9,851 nt of DNA from an uncultured Veillonellaceae bacterium (GCA_900556745.1 USPU01000030.1:1-9851), one strand, 5' to 3'; positions 1 to 6,766 are shown, numbered from the stretch's first letter. Notes: generated from the letters alone by a model not told the origin. Program-made: numbers and translations.

Positions 1-874
1 CCACAATCGCCGTCGGCGTGGAAAGCGCGAGCGCGCATGGACAAAAGACGATCAGCACCGTCACCGTCCGATAAATCGTTGCCGTGAGCGGCGTGCCCCA
101 CCAAAAATTAAGCGCAAAGACGATAAGCGACAGAGCAATCGCCGTCGGCACGAGGTAGCGCACCCACCGATCCACCGTACGTTGCACCGGCGCCTGCTCG
201 TTTTCCGCTTCGCGCACCAAGCGCACCAGCCGTTGCATCGAAGCATCCGCGCCGACTTTCGTCGCGCGCATTTCAATCGCGCCGAAACCGTTCACCGTGC
301 CGCCGAATACTTCCGAGCCGTCACGTTTATCCACCGGCAGCGATTCGCCCGTGAGCATCGCTTCATCGACCGCCGTCGCGCCCGTCAGCACCACGCCGTC
401 CGCCGGAATCGTTTCGCCCGGATGCACGCTCAGGCGATCACCGACGCGGATCTCTTCCGCCGCCACCATTTCCGTTTCGCCCGCGTCATTGATCCGCCGC
501 CCCTGCACCGGCGTCTGCGCCAAAATTTGCTCCAAGCCGCGGCGCGCCCGTTGCACCGTGCGGCCTTCCAGCCATTCGCCGAACGCCATGATCCACGCTA
601 CTTCCGTCGCCGCGAACACTTCGCCCAACGCGACGCAGGCGACCAGCGCGATCCCGACCAAGAGCCACGACGTTAATTCTTTTTCTTTCACGAGATTCTC
701 GATCCCGCCGAACAACAGCGGTATGCCCGCCAACAAAAGCACGCCCCAGCCGGGATCATACATTTGCAAAAAAGTATTATTCGTCAAATGTCCGTGCGCG
801 CTCACGAGCAGCAGCACGGTCATCAGTACCATCATGCGCGGTCTAAGTGCCCACTCCCACCAGCGATCCCACAT
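1..874 (-). CDS. Heavy-metal P1B-type ATPase, N-terminal part (3' end cut by the window)
   Basis: This is the first 291 residues of an inner-membrane ATP-driven transition-metal pump. The start is the ATG at 874, preceded by a perfect SD (AAGGAGG, within 877-885). Hydrophobic segments lie at about residues 14-27, 43-58, 69-85 and 86-100, then the actuator domain with the TGES phosphatase loop at 175-178, then helices at about 241-259 and 270-290. The last contains the metal-binding CPC (278-280) in CPCALALSTPTAI, which defines the heavy-metal (P1B) group. The phosphorylation (DKTGT) and ATP-binding domains lie beyond the window edge. There is no N-terminal HMA (GMxCxxC) metal-binding domain: the protein begins almost directly with the first helix. 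The CPC context mixes features of copper- and zinc-type pumps, so I do not assign the metal. It is divergent from a TetR gene that probably controls it. The family call is sure; the substrate is not. Confidence 0.93.
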   Translation of the reverse strand, partial: MWDRWWEWALRPRMMVLMTVLLLVSAHGHLTNNTFLQMYDPGWGVLLLAGIPLLFGGIENLVKEKELTSWLLVGIALVACVALGEVFAATEVAWIMAFGEWLEGRTVQRARRGLEQILAQTPVQGRRINDAGETEMVAAEEIRVGDRLSVHPGETIPADGVVLTGATAVDEAMLTGESLPVDKRDGSEVFGGTVNGFGAIEMRATKVGADASMQRLVRLVREAENEQAPVQRTVDRWVRYLVPTAIALSLIVFALNFWWGTPLTATIYRTVTVLIVFCPCALALSTPTAIV

Positions 875-905
875 AGTTCCTCCTTGTCAAATCCACTCTG
901 TATCG

Positions 906-967
906 TTACAATGTAAGTATTTAATGAACACATTGTTTCTTATTTGCTTTCATTGTAAAAAATACTT
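906..967. promoter_or_regulatory. Putative operator cluster in the divergent ATPase/TetR intergenic region
   Basis: The 215 bases between the two divergent starts (875-1089) include an AT-rich block with repeated CATTGT elements. TTACAATGTAA at 906-916 is a palindrome around a single central base. CATTGT occurs on the plus strand at 931-936 and again at 951-956, exactly 20 bases apart. CATTGTAA at 951-958 is the perfect reverse complement of TTACAATG at 906-913. A second inverted pair is AAGTATTT (915-922) and AAATACTT (960-967). Repeated palindromic half-sites between a TetR gene and its divergent neighbour are the usual arrangement for a TetR operator, so this block is the likely binding region. 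I could not find a convincing -35/-10 pair for either gene here. The TAGAAT (1013-1018) and TAAAAT (1034-1039) hexamers could be -10 elements for the regulator, but their -35 regions are poor. Confidence 0.45.
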
Positions 968-1089
968 AGTCACTTGACCAGACGCAAACGAGAGGAATCG
1001 TTCGTTACTGAATAGAATCTTGGATTTGTTCAATAAAATCATCGCTGTCGCGCGCGCAATTTTTTGCGTCGGCGCGGAAAGGAAATAAT

Positions 1090-1659
1090 ATGGATCGCCG
1101 TCAAATCAAAACGCGCAACGCCATTTTTCAGGCGTTCACCGAACTTTTAACCCGCCGCCGTTACGCGCAAATCACAGTCCAACAAATCATTGACGCCGCC
1201 GACATCGGGCGCAGTACATTTTACTCCCACTTTCCCACGAAAGAGGCGCTCATGGAAGCGCTTTTGACCGAACTCTTCGGCCACGTTTTCGCCGGCGTCG
1301 GCGTGCATTGCCCCATTCCCGAATTCACGCCGCAAGGCAACGGTTACCGCGCGTACACCACGCACATTCTCTACCACATCAGCAATCAGCGCGAAGCCTT
1401 TATGCGACTCTTGCGTTCCGACAGTCGCGATATCTTTTTGCGTTATCTAAAAGAACATCTGAAATTGCAGTTCGGCGAATATTGGCTCAATCACGAAGAA
1501 GGCGAACGCCCCGCCGTGCCCGCTGATTTTTTGCGTAACCATTTCGCCTGCACTTTTGTCGAAACCATTCACTGGTGGATCGAAAACGACATGCGGCAAA
1601 CGCCCGAAGAAATCGCCGGCTACTTCACCGCCGTCATGGATCCCCTGCTCGGCCGATGA
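1090..1659 (+). CDS. TetR/AcrR-family transcriptional regulator
   Basis: A 189-residue DNA-binding regulator of typical TetR length. The N-terminal three-helix domain spans about residues 6-52; the helix-turn-helix is at about 28-47 (ITVQQIIDAADIGRSTFYSH), followed by the usual F-x-x-K-E-A-L linker (48-54). The rest is a helical ligand/dimer domain ending in a TetR_C-like segment with FVETIHWWIEND (156-167). The ATG at 1090 has an AAAGGAA SD at 1078-1084. The gene is divergent from the metal ATPase, and TetR proteins commonly repress their divergent neighbour and themselves, so control of the pump is the natural inference. The ligand is unknown. Cys/His residues at 73-74 (HC) and 151-154 (HFAC) could bind metal, but this is only a possibility. 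TetR is a less common choice than ArsR, MerR, CsoR or CopY for a metal pump. Confidence 0.9.
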   Translation: MDRRQIKTRNAIFQAFTELLTRRRYAQITVQQIIDAADIGRSTFYSHFPTKEALMEALLTELFGHVFAGVGVHCPIPEFTPQGNGYRAYTTHILYHISNQREAFMRLLRSDSRDIFLRYLKEHLKLQFGEYWLNHEEGERPAVPADFLRNHFACTFVETIHWWIENDMRQTPEEIAGYFTAVMDPLLGR

Positions 1660-1733
1660 AGTAAAATACGTCGGCATGCAACGCCGTTAATGGGCTACGC
1701 TTTCGCCAAATGTTACCCGAATACCGTCTTTCT

Positions 1734-1782
1734 AAAAAAGCCATCGACATTACCAACATGCTGGTAATATCGATGGTCTTTT
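1734..1782. terminator. Bidirectional hairpin terminator between the TetR gene and rpsR
   Basis: The arms CCATCGACATTACCA (1741-1755) and TGGTAATATCGATGG (1762-1776) form a 15-base-pair stem with one mismatch and a six-base loop. The plus-strand side ends in TCTTTT (1777-1782), which suits the TetR transcript. The minus-strand side runs into six T (complement of 1734-1739). It can therefore stop convergent transcripts from both sides. The stem is unusually long and AT-containing for a simple terminator. Confidence 0.7.
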
Positions 1783-1788
1783 ACGTAC

Positions 1789-1813
1789 AAAAAAACCGCC
1801 CGAAGGCGGTTTT
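1789..1813 (-). terminator. Rho-independent terminator of the rpsF-ssb-rpsR operon
   Basis: On the minus strand a perfect 9-base-pair stem (AAAACCGCC/GGCGGTTTT, 1813-1805 and 1800-1792) is closed by a stable TTCG loop and followed by a run of seven T (complement of 1789-1795). It starts three bases after the rpsR stop codon. This is a textbook intrinsic terminator. Confidence 0.92.
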
Positions 1814-1815
1814 AA

Positions 1816-2046
1816 TTAATCTACCGAAAACGGCAAGAGCGCAATCGCGCGAGCCTGTTTAATCGCCAGATTGATTTTGCGCTGATGTTTCGCGCAGGCA
1901 CCGGTCACACGGCGCGGCAGAATTTTGCCGCGTTCGGAAGTGAACCGACGCAGTAAATTGATATCTTTATAATCGACGTGCTGGATTTTGTCGGCGCAAA
2001 TGGCGCAAACTTTCCGGCGCGGTCGACGTTGACGATCTCTTCTCAT
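1816..2046 (-). CDS. rpsR: 30S ribosomal protein S18, zinc-binding (C+) form
   Basis: A 76-residue basic protein of the small-subunit platform that binds S6 and 16S rRNA. The family core is plain: [12 protein letters not shown] (24-35), [13 protein letters not shown] (37-49) and ALLPF (69-73). Cys14 and Cys17 (CAIC) with Cys51 and His54 (CAKH) make a complete zinc-ribbon set, so this is the zinc-binding C+ form; Bacillus subtilis S18, for comparison, lacks these residues. The start at 2046 is set by a GGGAGG SD just upstream and by the family length. The open frame continues to 2238, but that extension lies over ssb and is not real. It is the last gene of the rpsF-ssb-rpsR operon, 25 bases after ssb, and is followed at once by a strong terminator. 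Confidence 0.97.
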   Translation of the reverse strand: MRRDRQRRPRRKVCAICADKIQHVDYKDINLLRRFTSERGKILPRRVTGACAKHQRKINLAIKQARAIALLPFSVD

Positions 2047-2071
2047 AATTTGCCTCCCTATCGGTCTTGCG

Positions 2072-2536
2072 TTAGAACGGGATATCGTCGTCGTTGCCAT
2101 TACCGCCGAACACTTGTCCGCTCGGCTGGTTACCAAAGTTGCCGCCGGCTTGCGGCTGAGCCCCGAACTGACTGTAGTCAGCGCGCGGTTCCGGCGCAGC
2201 GGACGGCTGCTTGTCGTAATCGACGTTCGGCGCGACAAGGTTCGCTACCACTTCGGTGATGTAGCGTTTCTCGCCTTCCTGCGTCTCATACGAGCGGGTT
2301 TGGAAGCGACCTTCGACGAATGTGCGGGTGCCTTTTTTCAGGCGGTTGCCGACGAGCTCGGCAAGTTTGCCCCACGCAACGACCGGAATAAAATCTGTAC
2401 TTTCTCGTTTTTCCCCCTGCACGCTGACCCAGCTGCGGTTGACCGCAACGGTGAACGATGCGACAGGTTTTCCTGTTTTCGTGTAACGAACTTCAGGATC
2501 CCGGGTGAGGTTGCCGATGATTTGTACGGAATTCAT
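2072..2536 (-). CDS. ssb: Single-stranded DNA-binding protein SSB
   Basis: A 154-residue SSB that coats single-stranded DNA in replication, recombination and repair and recruits partner proteins. The OB fold covers about residues 1-106 ([19 protein letters not shown] at the start; [13 protein letters not shown] and [17 protein letters not shown] inside). A flexible Gly/Gln/Asn/Pro-rich linker follows (about 110-147), then the acidic tip DDDIPF at the very end, which in this family docks SSB-interacting proteins. The ATG at 2536 has a GGAGGT SD. The gene sits between rpsF and rpsR, as in most Firmicutes, 15 bases after the rpsF stop, so the three are cotranscribed. Full length; nothing missing. 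Confidence 0.98.
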   Translation of the reverse strand: MNSVQIIGNLTRDPEVRYTKTGKPVASFTVAVNRSWVSVQGEKRESTDFIPVVAWGKLAELVGNRLKKGTRTFVEGRFQTRSYETQEGEKRYITEVVANLVAPNVDYDKQPSAAPEPRADYSQFGAQPQAGGNFGNQPSGQVFGGNGNDDDIPF

Positions 2537-2551
2537 AGTCTACCTCCGGAC

Positions 2552-2842
2552 TTATTTGTCCTGTTTGACAATCAAATGACGAATGATTTTTTCATTGATC
2601 TTGATAACGCGGTCGATTTCTTTGATCTGCGCCGGATCAATGGCAAATTCGATGAGCACATAGTTGCCGTCGATCTGCTTTTTAACTTCGTAAGCGAGAC
2701 GACGTTTACCCATGCGGTCAATGTTGTTCACCGTGCCGCCATTTTTGGTGATGAGGTCTTCGACGCGCTTCACAATCGCGTCCGCCGCCTCTTCATCCAG
2801 TCCGGCATTGATGATGAACATGACTTCATAGTTTTTGTTCAT
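2552..2842 (-). CDS. rpsF: 30S ribosomal protein S6
   Basis: A 96-residue small-subunit protein that pairs with S18 on the ribosome platform. The sequence begins MNKNYEVMFIINAGLDEEA and has the S6 hallmarks KNGGTVNNIDRMGKRRLAYEVKK (split over about 33-55) and GNYVLIEF (59-66). I use the ATG at 2842, eight residues inside the longest open frame. A strong AGGAGGTG SD (2855-2848) sits at ideal distance from it, and the protein then starts where S6 proteins normally do. The upstream ATG at 2866 would put that SD inside the coding sequence. It is the first gene of the rpsF-ssb-rpsR operon, with its own promoter and a structured leader upstream that may mediate feedback by S6:S18. Confidence 0.97.
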   Translation of the reverse strand: MNKNYEVMFIINAGLDEEAADAIVKRVEDLITKNGGTVNNIDRMGKRRLAYEVKKQIDGNYVLIEFAIDPAQIKEIDRVIKINEKIIRHLIVKQDK

Positions 2843-2915
2843 TTGGACACCTCCTCTTTTGGACATATGGCCCTTTCGTACAAAGGGCTAGGAGCGGTAT
2901 CTTTCGATACACAGC
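2843..2915 (-). promoter_or_regulatory. Structured rpsF leader, candidate S6:S18-binding autoregulatory RNA
   Basis: Between the predicted transcription start (near 2915) and the rpsF ATG the minus strand can form two hairpins. The first is GTATC-GAAA-GATAC (2910-2897) with a GNRA loop, immediately followed by CCG (ACCG at 2898-2895). The second is GCCCTTT-GTACG-AAAGGGC (2888-2870), a perfect 7-base-pair stem. The stretch between them, CTCCT (2894-2890), is complementary to AGGAG in the rpsF SD (2855-2851). Many bacteria carry an rpsF leader motif that binds the S6:S18 complex, with a conserved CCG next to a short hairpin. The resemblance here is suggestive; I could not align it to the published covariance model. 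Confidence 0.45.
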
Positions 2916-2921
2916 TTATAT

Positions 2922-2950
2922 ATTATAGCGTATTTATTTTTACTTTACAA
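2922..2950 (-). promoter_or_regulatory. Promoter of the rpsF-ssb-rpsR operon
   Basis: On the minus strand TTGTAA (2950-2945) is followed after exactly 17 bases by a perfect TATAAT (2927-2922). The surroundings are AT-rich. The predicted start near 2915 gives a leader of about 73 bases. This fits a sigma-70/sigma-A type housekeeping promoter. Confidence 0.78.
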
Positions 2951-2992
2951 GTTTTCTTCGGCGCGGCACTTTTGTTTTGCGCCTCCGTATTG

Positions 2993-2998
2993 TATAAT
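2993..2998 (+). promoter_or_regulatory. Putative -10 element for the corA-like gene
   Basis: A perfect TATAAT lies 74 bases before the GTG at 3072. The -35 region is weak (TTGTTT at 2972-2977 with a 15-base spacer). If used, transcription would start near 3005, just after the A of the upstream ATG at 3003. That argues against the longest open frame as the real protein. Confidence 0.45.
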
Positions 2999-3071
2999 AA
3001 GCATGTCTGCGCGGGGAGATTTTCGCCCGCGGAGCGTTCATGACAAGACGGAAATGAAAGGATGTGGAACG

Positions 3072-4028
3072 GTGCTCATCGCGTACAAACATGACGAAGA
3101 TCAAATCCTGCAGGAGGTCGTGCCGGAAGCGGCGGAAAAGGGCTCCTGGCTTAACGTCGTGCATCCGACAGAAGAGGAATTAGTCCGCCTGGCCAAGATC
3201 ACGCCGATTCCGATTGAAGATTTCCGTTCGGCATTGGACCCGGAAGAACGTTCCCACGTGGAATTGGAAGACGATTACATTTTCGTCGTCATCAATACGC
3301 CGGTCGTGCGGGAAACGGAAGACAGCTATGACGCGTTGCCGCTCGGTATTTTTATTACCGAAAAGCATTTCATCACGGTCTGCCTTGAAGAAAGCGCCGT
3401 GCTCGCGCCGTTTCGCGGCAATACGTACAACACGTTCCGCACGTACAAAAAGACGCGCTTTCTGTTCCAACTGATGAACCGGACCGCGACGCTCTTTTTA
3501 CAAGCCTTGGGAAAAATCAACAAGCGCACCGACGTCATCGAAGCCCGCTTGCGGGAAACGGCGGAAAATAAAGAATTTTTCCAACTGCTCGAACTTTCGA
3601 AATCACTCACGTATTTCACCAGCGCGCTCAAAGCGAACGGCGTCGTGATGGAACGCCTCCTGCGTCTGCGCAACAACGTGCAGCCGCGCCCGCTTTTGAA
3701 GATGTACGAAGAAGATGAAGATCTGCTCGAAGACGTCATCATCGAAAACAAGCAGGCGATCGAAATGGTTCAAATGTATTCGCAAAACTCGAACAGCATG
3801 ATGGACACGTTCGCCTCCATCATCAGCAACAACTTGAGCCAGGTTATGAAGCTGCTCACATCGGTGACGATTTTGCTCGCCGTGCCGACGTTGGTATTCA
3901 GTCTGTGGGGAATCAACACGGACGTGCCGTGGGAAGGTCAGATGAGCGGTTTCTGGGGTGTCATCGGCATCTCTTTTGTATCAACGGTAGTGGCGCTCTT
4001 CATTCTCTGGCGACGTCATTATTTATAA
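3072..4028 (+). CDS. CorA-family divalent metal ion transporter (GIN variant)
   Basis: An inner-membrane channel-like transporter of the CorA/ZntB superfamily, normally a homopentamer taking up Mg2+ (or moving Co2+, Ni2+ or Zn2+). The large N-terminal cytoplasmic domain (about 1-255) includes SWLNVVHPTEEE and the acidic LDPEERSHVELEDDY. Long helices follow, then two C-terminal membrane segments (about 261-279 and 293-312). The loop between them normally starts with GMN; here it reads LWGINTDVPWEG with GIN at 280-282. I chose GTG at 3072 (318 residues) because AAAGGA at 3057-3062 is a suitable SD nine bases away and MLIAYKHDED resembles usual family starts. An ATG at 3054 (324 residues) and one at 3003 (341 residues) are in frame; the latter has no SD and lies at or before the predicted transcript start. 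The metal is uncertain. tRNA-Ser follows with no terminator between. Confidence 0.9.
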   Translation: MLIAYKHDEDQILQEVVPEAAEKGSWLNVVHPTEEELVRLAKITPIPIEDFRSALDPEERSHVELEDDYIFVVINTPVVRETEDSYDALPLGIFITEKHFITVCLEESAVLAPFRGNTYNTFRTYKKTRFLFQLMNRTATLFLQALGKINKRTDVIEARLRETAENKEFFQLLELSKSLTYFTSALKANGVVMERLLRLRNNVQPRPLLKMYEEDEDLLEDVIIENKQAIEMVQMYSQNSNSMMDTFASIISNNLSQVMKLLTSVTILLAVPTLVFSLWGINTDVPWEGQMSGFWGVIGISFVSTVVALFILWRRHYL

Positions 4029-4079
4029 TTTTCTTTCTTTTTGGTAACGATTTCGGTAAAATAGAAAAGTCACAACTTT

Positions 4080-4168
4080 GGAGAGGTGTCCGAGTGGTTT
4101 AAGGAGCCGGTCTTGAAAACCGGTGATCCCGCAAGGGGCCGTGGGTTCGAATCCCACCCTCTCCGCCA
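4080..4168 (+). tRNA. tRNA-Ser (anticodon UGA)
   Basis: An 89-base tRNA with encoded CCA. The acceptor arms GGAGAGG (4080-4086) and CCTCTCC pair fully, followed by discriminator G and CCA (4166-4168). The anticodon stem CCGGT/ACCGG encloses the loop CTTGAAA, giving anticodon TGA, which reads UCA serine codons. The T arm is GTGGG-TTCGAAT-CCCAC. A long variable arm (TGATCCCGCAAGGGGCC region) confirms the class II serine type. A TAAAAT at 4057-4062 could be a -10 for its own promoter, but the -35 is poor. It lies 51 bases after the corA-like gene and may also receive read-through from it. Confidence 0.98.
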
Positions 4169-4183
4169 TTGAACCAAACCGTA

Positions 4184-4206
4184 GCGCGACCATGTCGCGC
4201 TTTTTT
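4184..4206 (+). terminator. Rho-independent terminator after tRNA-Ser
   Basis: A 7-base-pair GC-rich stem, GCGCGAC (4184-4190) and GTCGCGC (4194-4200), with a CAT loop is followed by six T (4201-4206). It ends the tRNA transcript 16 bases after the CCA. Confidence 0.92.
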
Positions 4207-4269
4207 GCTGCGCGAAATAAACACTGAATGGAATTTCATAGATATTTTTTGTGAAATAAAATTTGTGAA

Positions 4270-4303
4270 AATAGAAAAAGCCCCCACGGGGGCTTTTTCT
4301 ATT
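4270..4303. terminator. Terminator of gyrA, symmetric and probably bidirectional
   Basis: A perfect inverted repeat of 16 bases per arm (4270-4285 and 4288-4303) with a two-base AC centre. Its core is GCCCCC/GGGGGC flanked by five A and five T. It begins 12 bases past the gyrA stop on the minus strand and has a T-run in either direction, so it also blocks transcription coming from the tRNA side. Confidence 0.92.
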
Positions 4304-4315
4304 GCATGTTTATTT

Positions 4316-6766
4316 TCAGTCTTCTTCCGTTTCTTCCATGGGAGCGAGAGCGACGGAGGCGATGCGATCGGTTTCGTCCAAACGTTGGACTTTGACGCCG
4401 ATGGTGTTCTTGCCTTTTTTCAGACTGATGGAGTCGACCGGAACGCGGATGACAATGCCGCTTTCGGTGATGACGAGCATTTCCTCGTTGCCTTTGACGG
4501 TCAGAAGACCAACAACGGTGCTGCCTTTCTTGAAGTTGCGCGCGCCTTGGCCGCCGCGTTGCTGTACGCTGTACGCGGTGGCTTTGTTGCGTTTGGCGTA
4601 AGCGTCGCTGCTGAGCGTGAGGACTTCATCGGTCGAGGTCAAGACGTCGGCGCCGACGACTTCATCCTGGCTGCCCTGTTTGAAGCGGACGCCGATGACG
4701 CCGAGCGAAGCGCGGCCGGTCGGATTGACATCGGCTTCGGAGAAGACAATGGCCATGCCGGTCTTGGTGCCGATGATGATGTGATCATCGCCGGTGGTGG
4801 TGACGACTTTAATGAGTTCGTCGCCGTCGCGCAGGTTGATAGCGATCAGGCCGCTCTGCCGCACGTTGGAGTATTCGGAAAGGAGCGTCTTTTTGACAAA
4901 TCCTTGGCGGGTGACCATGAGCAGGTATTCGTAATTCGCAAATGACGAGATGTCGTAAATTTCGGTGACCTGTTCCCCTTTTTCCAGCGCCGGAATGCAG
5001 TTGACGAGGTGCGTGCCGCGAGCGGTACGCGTGGACGCTTTCGGAATGTCGTTGGCGACCAGTCGGTAAACGCGGCCGGCGGTGGTAAAGAAGAGCAGCG
5101 TGTTGTGCGTCGATGTCGTGAGCACTTTGGTGACAAAATCGTCATCTTTTGTCTTGATGCCCGTGATACCGGCGCCGCCTTTGCGTTGCGTGCGGTATGT
5201 ATTCGCATGCATGCGTTTAATATATCCCTGCTGCGTGAGCGTGATGATCATCGGTTCGTCGGGGATCAGATCCAAATCGTCCAAACCGGATTCATCGCGG
5301 ACAATTTCACTGCGACGTTCGTCCGTGAAGCGCTGTTTGACGTCGAGCAGTTCTTCTTTGACGACCTGCATGACTTTGGCTTCGTCACCCAAAAGGCCGA
5401 GCAGGTATTCAATCCGTTCTTTCAAGTCCTGATATTCCGCTTCGAGTTTTTCACGCTCGAGTCCGGTCAAACGACGCAAGCGCATGTCGAGAATCGCAAG
5501 CGATTGTTTTTCGGACAGTCCGAAGTTTTCCATCAACGCGTTTTTCGCGATCTCATCGGTTTCGGACGCGCGGATCGTTTTGATGATGGCGTCGATATGA
5601 TCGAGCGCGATCAACAAGCCTTCAACGATATGTTCGCGAGCGCGGGCGCGGTCGAGTTCGTACTGACTGCGGCGGGTGATGACTTCTTTTTGATGCAGGA
5701 GGTAGTACTCGAGCATTTGTTTCAAAGTCAAGACGCGCGGGTGGCCATCGACCAGAGCGAGCATAATCACGCCGAATGTTTCCTGCAACTGCGTATGCTT
5801 GTACAGGTTGTTCAGCATAATCTGCGGGTCGATATCGCTGCGCAGTTCGATGACGATGCGCATGCCGTTACGGTCGGATTCATCGCGCAAGGCGGTGATG
5901 CCGTCCAGGATCTTGTCGCGCGAGAGTTTCGCGATCGTTTCGACGACGCGCGCTTTATTGACCTGGTACGGAATTTCGGTGACGACGATACGGTTTTTCC
6001 CTTTCGCCATCTCCTCGATTTCGACGCGCGCACGAACTTTAATCGCGCCGCGGCCGGTGGTGTACGCTTTCTTGATGCCTTCGCGGCCCTGAATCAGACC
6101 GCCGGTCGGAAAGTCCGGTCCCTTGATATGTTTCATCAAGGTTTCGATCGGCGTGTTCGGATCGTCGATCAAAAGGCAGAGACCGTCAACCACTTCCCCC
6201 AAATTATGCGGCGGAATGTTCGTCGCCATGCCGACGGCGATACCGTATGAACCGTTGACCAAAAGGTTCGGAATCTTCGACGGTAAAACGACCGGTTCCT
6301 GCAAGGATTCGTCGTAGTTCGGCATGAAATCGACGGTATTTTTTTCCAAATCTTCGAGCATTTCCTGCGCGATTTTGGCCATGCGGACTTCCGTGTAACG
6401 CATCGCCGCCGGCGAGTCGCCGTCGACGGAACCGAAGTTGCCGTGGCCGTCAACCAGCGGATACCGCGTCGAGAAATCCTGCGCCAAACGCACGGTCGCA
6501 TCGTAAACGGACGAGTCGCCGTGCGGATGGTATTTACCTAAGACGTCACCGACGACACGCGCGGATTTACGATACGGTTTGTTGGCGGTGAGGCCGCCTT
6601 CATGCATCGCGTAAAGAATGCGCCGGTGCACCGGTTTCAAACCGTCGCGAACATCCGGCAGCGCACGCATCACGATAACGCTCATCGCGTAATCGATGTA
6701 GCTGGTGCGCATTTGTTCTTCAATATCCACGGGTACGATGGCGCCGTGTTGCCATTCTGTTGCCAT
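4316..6766 (-). CDS. gyrA: DNA gyrase subunit A
   Basis: An 816-residue subunit that cuts and rejoins DNA in the A2B2 gyrase complex, which introduces negative supercoils. The breakage-reunion domain is complete: [19 protein letters not shown] (36-54), the quinolone region [13 protein letters not shown] (80-92), and the catalytic tyrosine Tyr124 in AAMRYTE (120-126). Ser85 and Asp89 match E. coli Ser83 and Asp87, so the sequence is of the quinolone-susceptible type at these sites. The coiled-coil/tower region follows to about 500, then the C-terminal beta-pinwheel. The GyrA box position reads QRKGGAG (527-533) instead of the usual QRRGG(K/R)G, and a related QQRGGQG lies at 735-741. The acidic tail is EETEED. 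The start at 6766 has an AAAGGGG SD. It stands alone, without gyrB adjacent. Length is normal for Firmicutes. Confidence 0.98.
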   Translation of the reverse strand: MATEWQHGAIVPVDIEEQMRTSYIDYAMSVIVMRALPDVRDGLKPVHRRILYAMHEGGLTANKPYRKSARVVGDVLGKYHPHGDSSVYDATVRLAQDFSTRYPLVDGHGNFGSVDGDSPAAMRYTEVRMAKIAQEMLEDLEKNTVDFMPNYDESLQEPVVLPSKIPNLLVNGSYGIAVGMATNIPPHNLGEVVDGLCLLIDDPNTPIETLMKHIKGPDFPTGGLIQGREGIKKAYTTGRGAIKVRARVEIEEMAKGKNRIVVTEIPYQVNKARVVETIAKLSRDKILDGITALRDESDRNGMRIVIELRSDIDPQIMLNNLYKHTQLQETFGVIMLALVDGHPRVLTLKQMLEYYLLHQKEVITRRSQYELDRARAREHIVEGLLIALDHIDAIIKTIRASETDEIAKNALMENFGLSEKQSLAILDMRLRRLTGLEREKLEAEYQDLKERIEYLLGLLGDEAKVMQVVKEELLDVKQRFTDERRSEIVRDESGLDDLDLIPDEPMIITLTQQGYIKRMHANTYRTQRKGGAGITGIKTKDDDFVTKVLTTSTHNTLLFFTTAGRVYRLVANDIPKASTRTARGTHLVNCIPALEKGEQVTEIYDISSFANYEYLLMVTRQGFVKKTLLSEYSNVRQSGLIAINLRDGDELIKVVTTTGDDHIIIGTKTGMAIVFSEADVNPTGRASLGVIGVRFKQGSQDEVVGADVLTSTDEVLTLSSDAYAKRNKATAYSVQQRGGQGARNFKKGSTVVGLLTVKGNEEMLVITESGIVIRVPVDSISLKKGKNTIGVKVQRLDETDRIASVALAPMEETEED

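Noticed and set aside
182..977. Two overlapping plus-strand open frames opposite the P-type ATPase
   Set aside because: Arg/His-rich and Ser/Pro-rich composition without any motif. The minus-strand frame contains TGES and CPC motifs with a perfect SD, so it is the real gene.
2047..2238. N-terminal extension of rpsR to 140 codons
   Set aside because: The extension overlaps ssb in another frame, while S18 has its normal length and a strong SD when started at 2046.
2114..3043. Plus-strand open frame (309 codons) opposite ssb and rpsF and running across the rpsF promoter
   Set aside because: Both opposite-strand genes are unmistakable, and the frame crosses a strong promoter and leader. It is an antisense shadow.
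4080..4206. tRNA gene as a possible integration (att) site
   Set aside because: No integrase gene and no repeated copy of the tRNA 3' end is seen downstream; gyrA follows normally.
4169..4945. Plus-strand open frame starting right after tRNA-Ser and running into gyrA
   Set aside because: It passes through two terminator hairpins and then lies antisense to the gyrA 3' end. No SD and no recognisable domain.
5009..6250. Long plus-strand open frame (413 codons) opposite gyrA
   Set aside because: It lies entirely within gyrA on the other strand. It has no SD, reads as a biased Phe/Asp/Val-rich composition typical of antisense frames, and shows no known motif.
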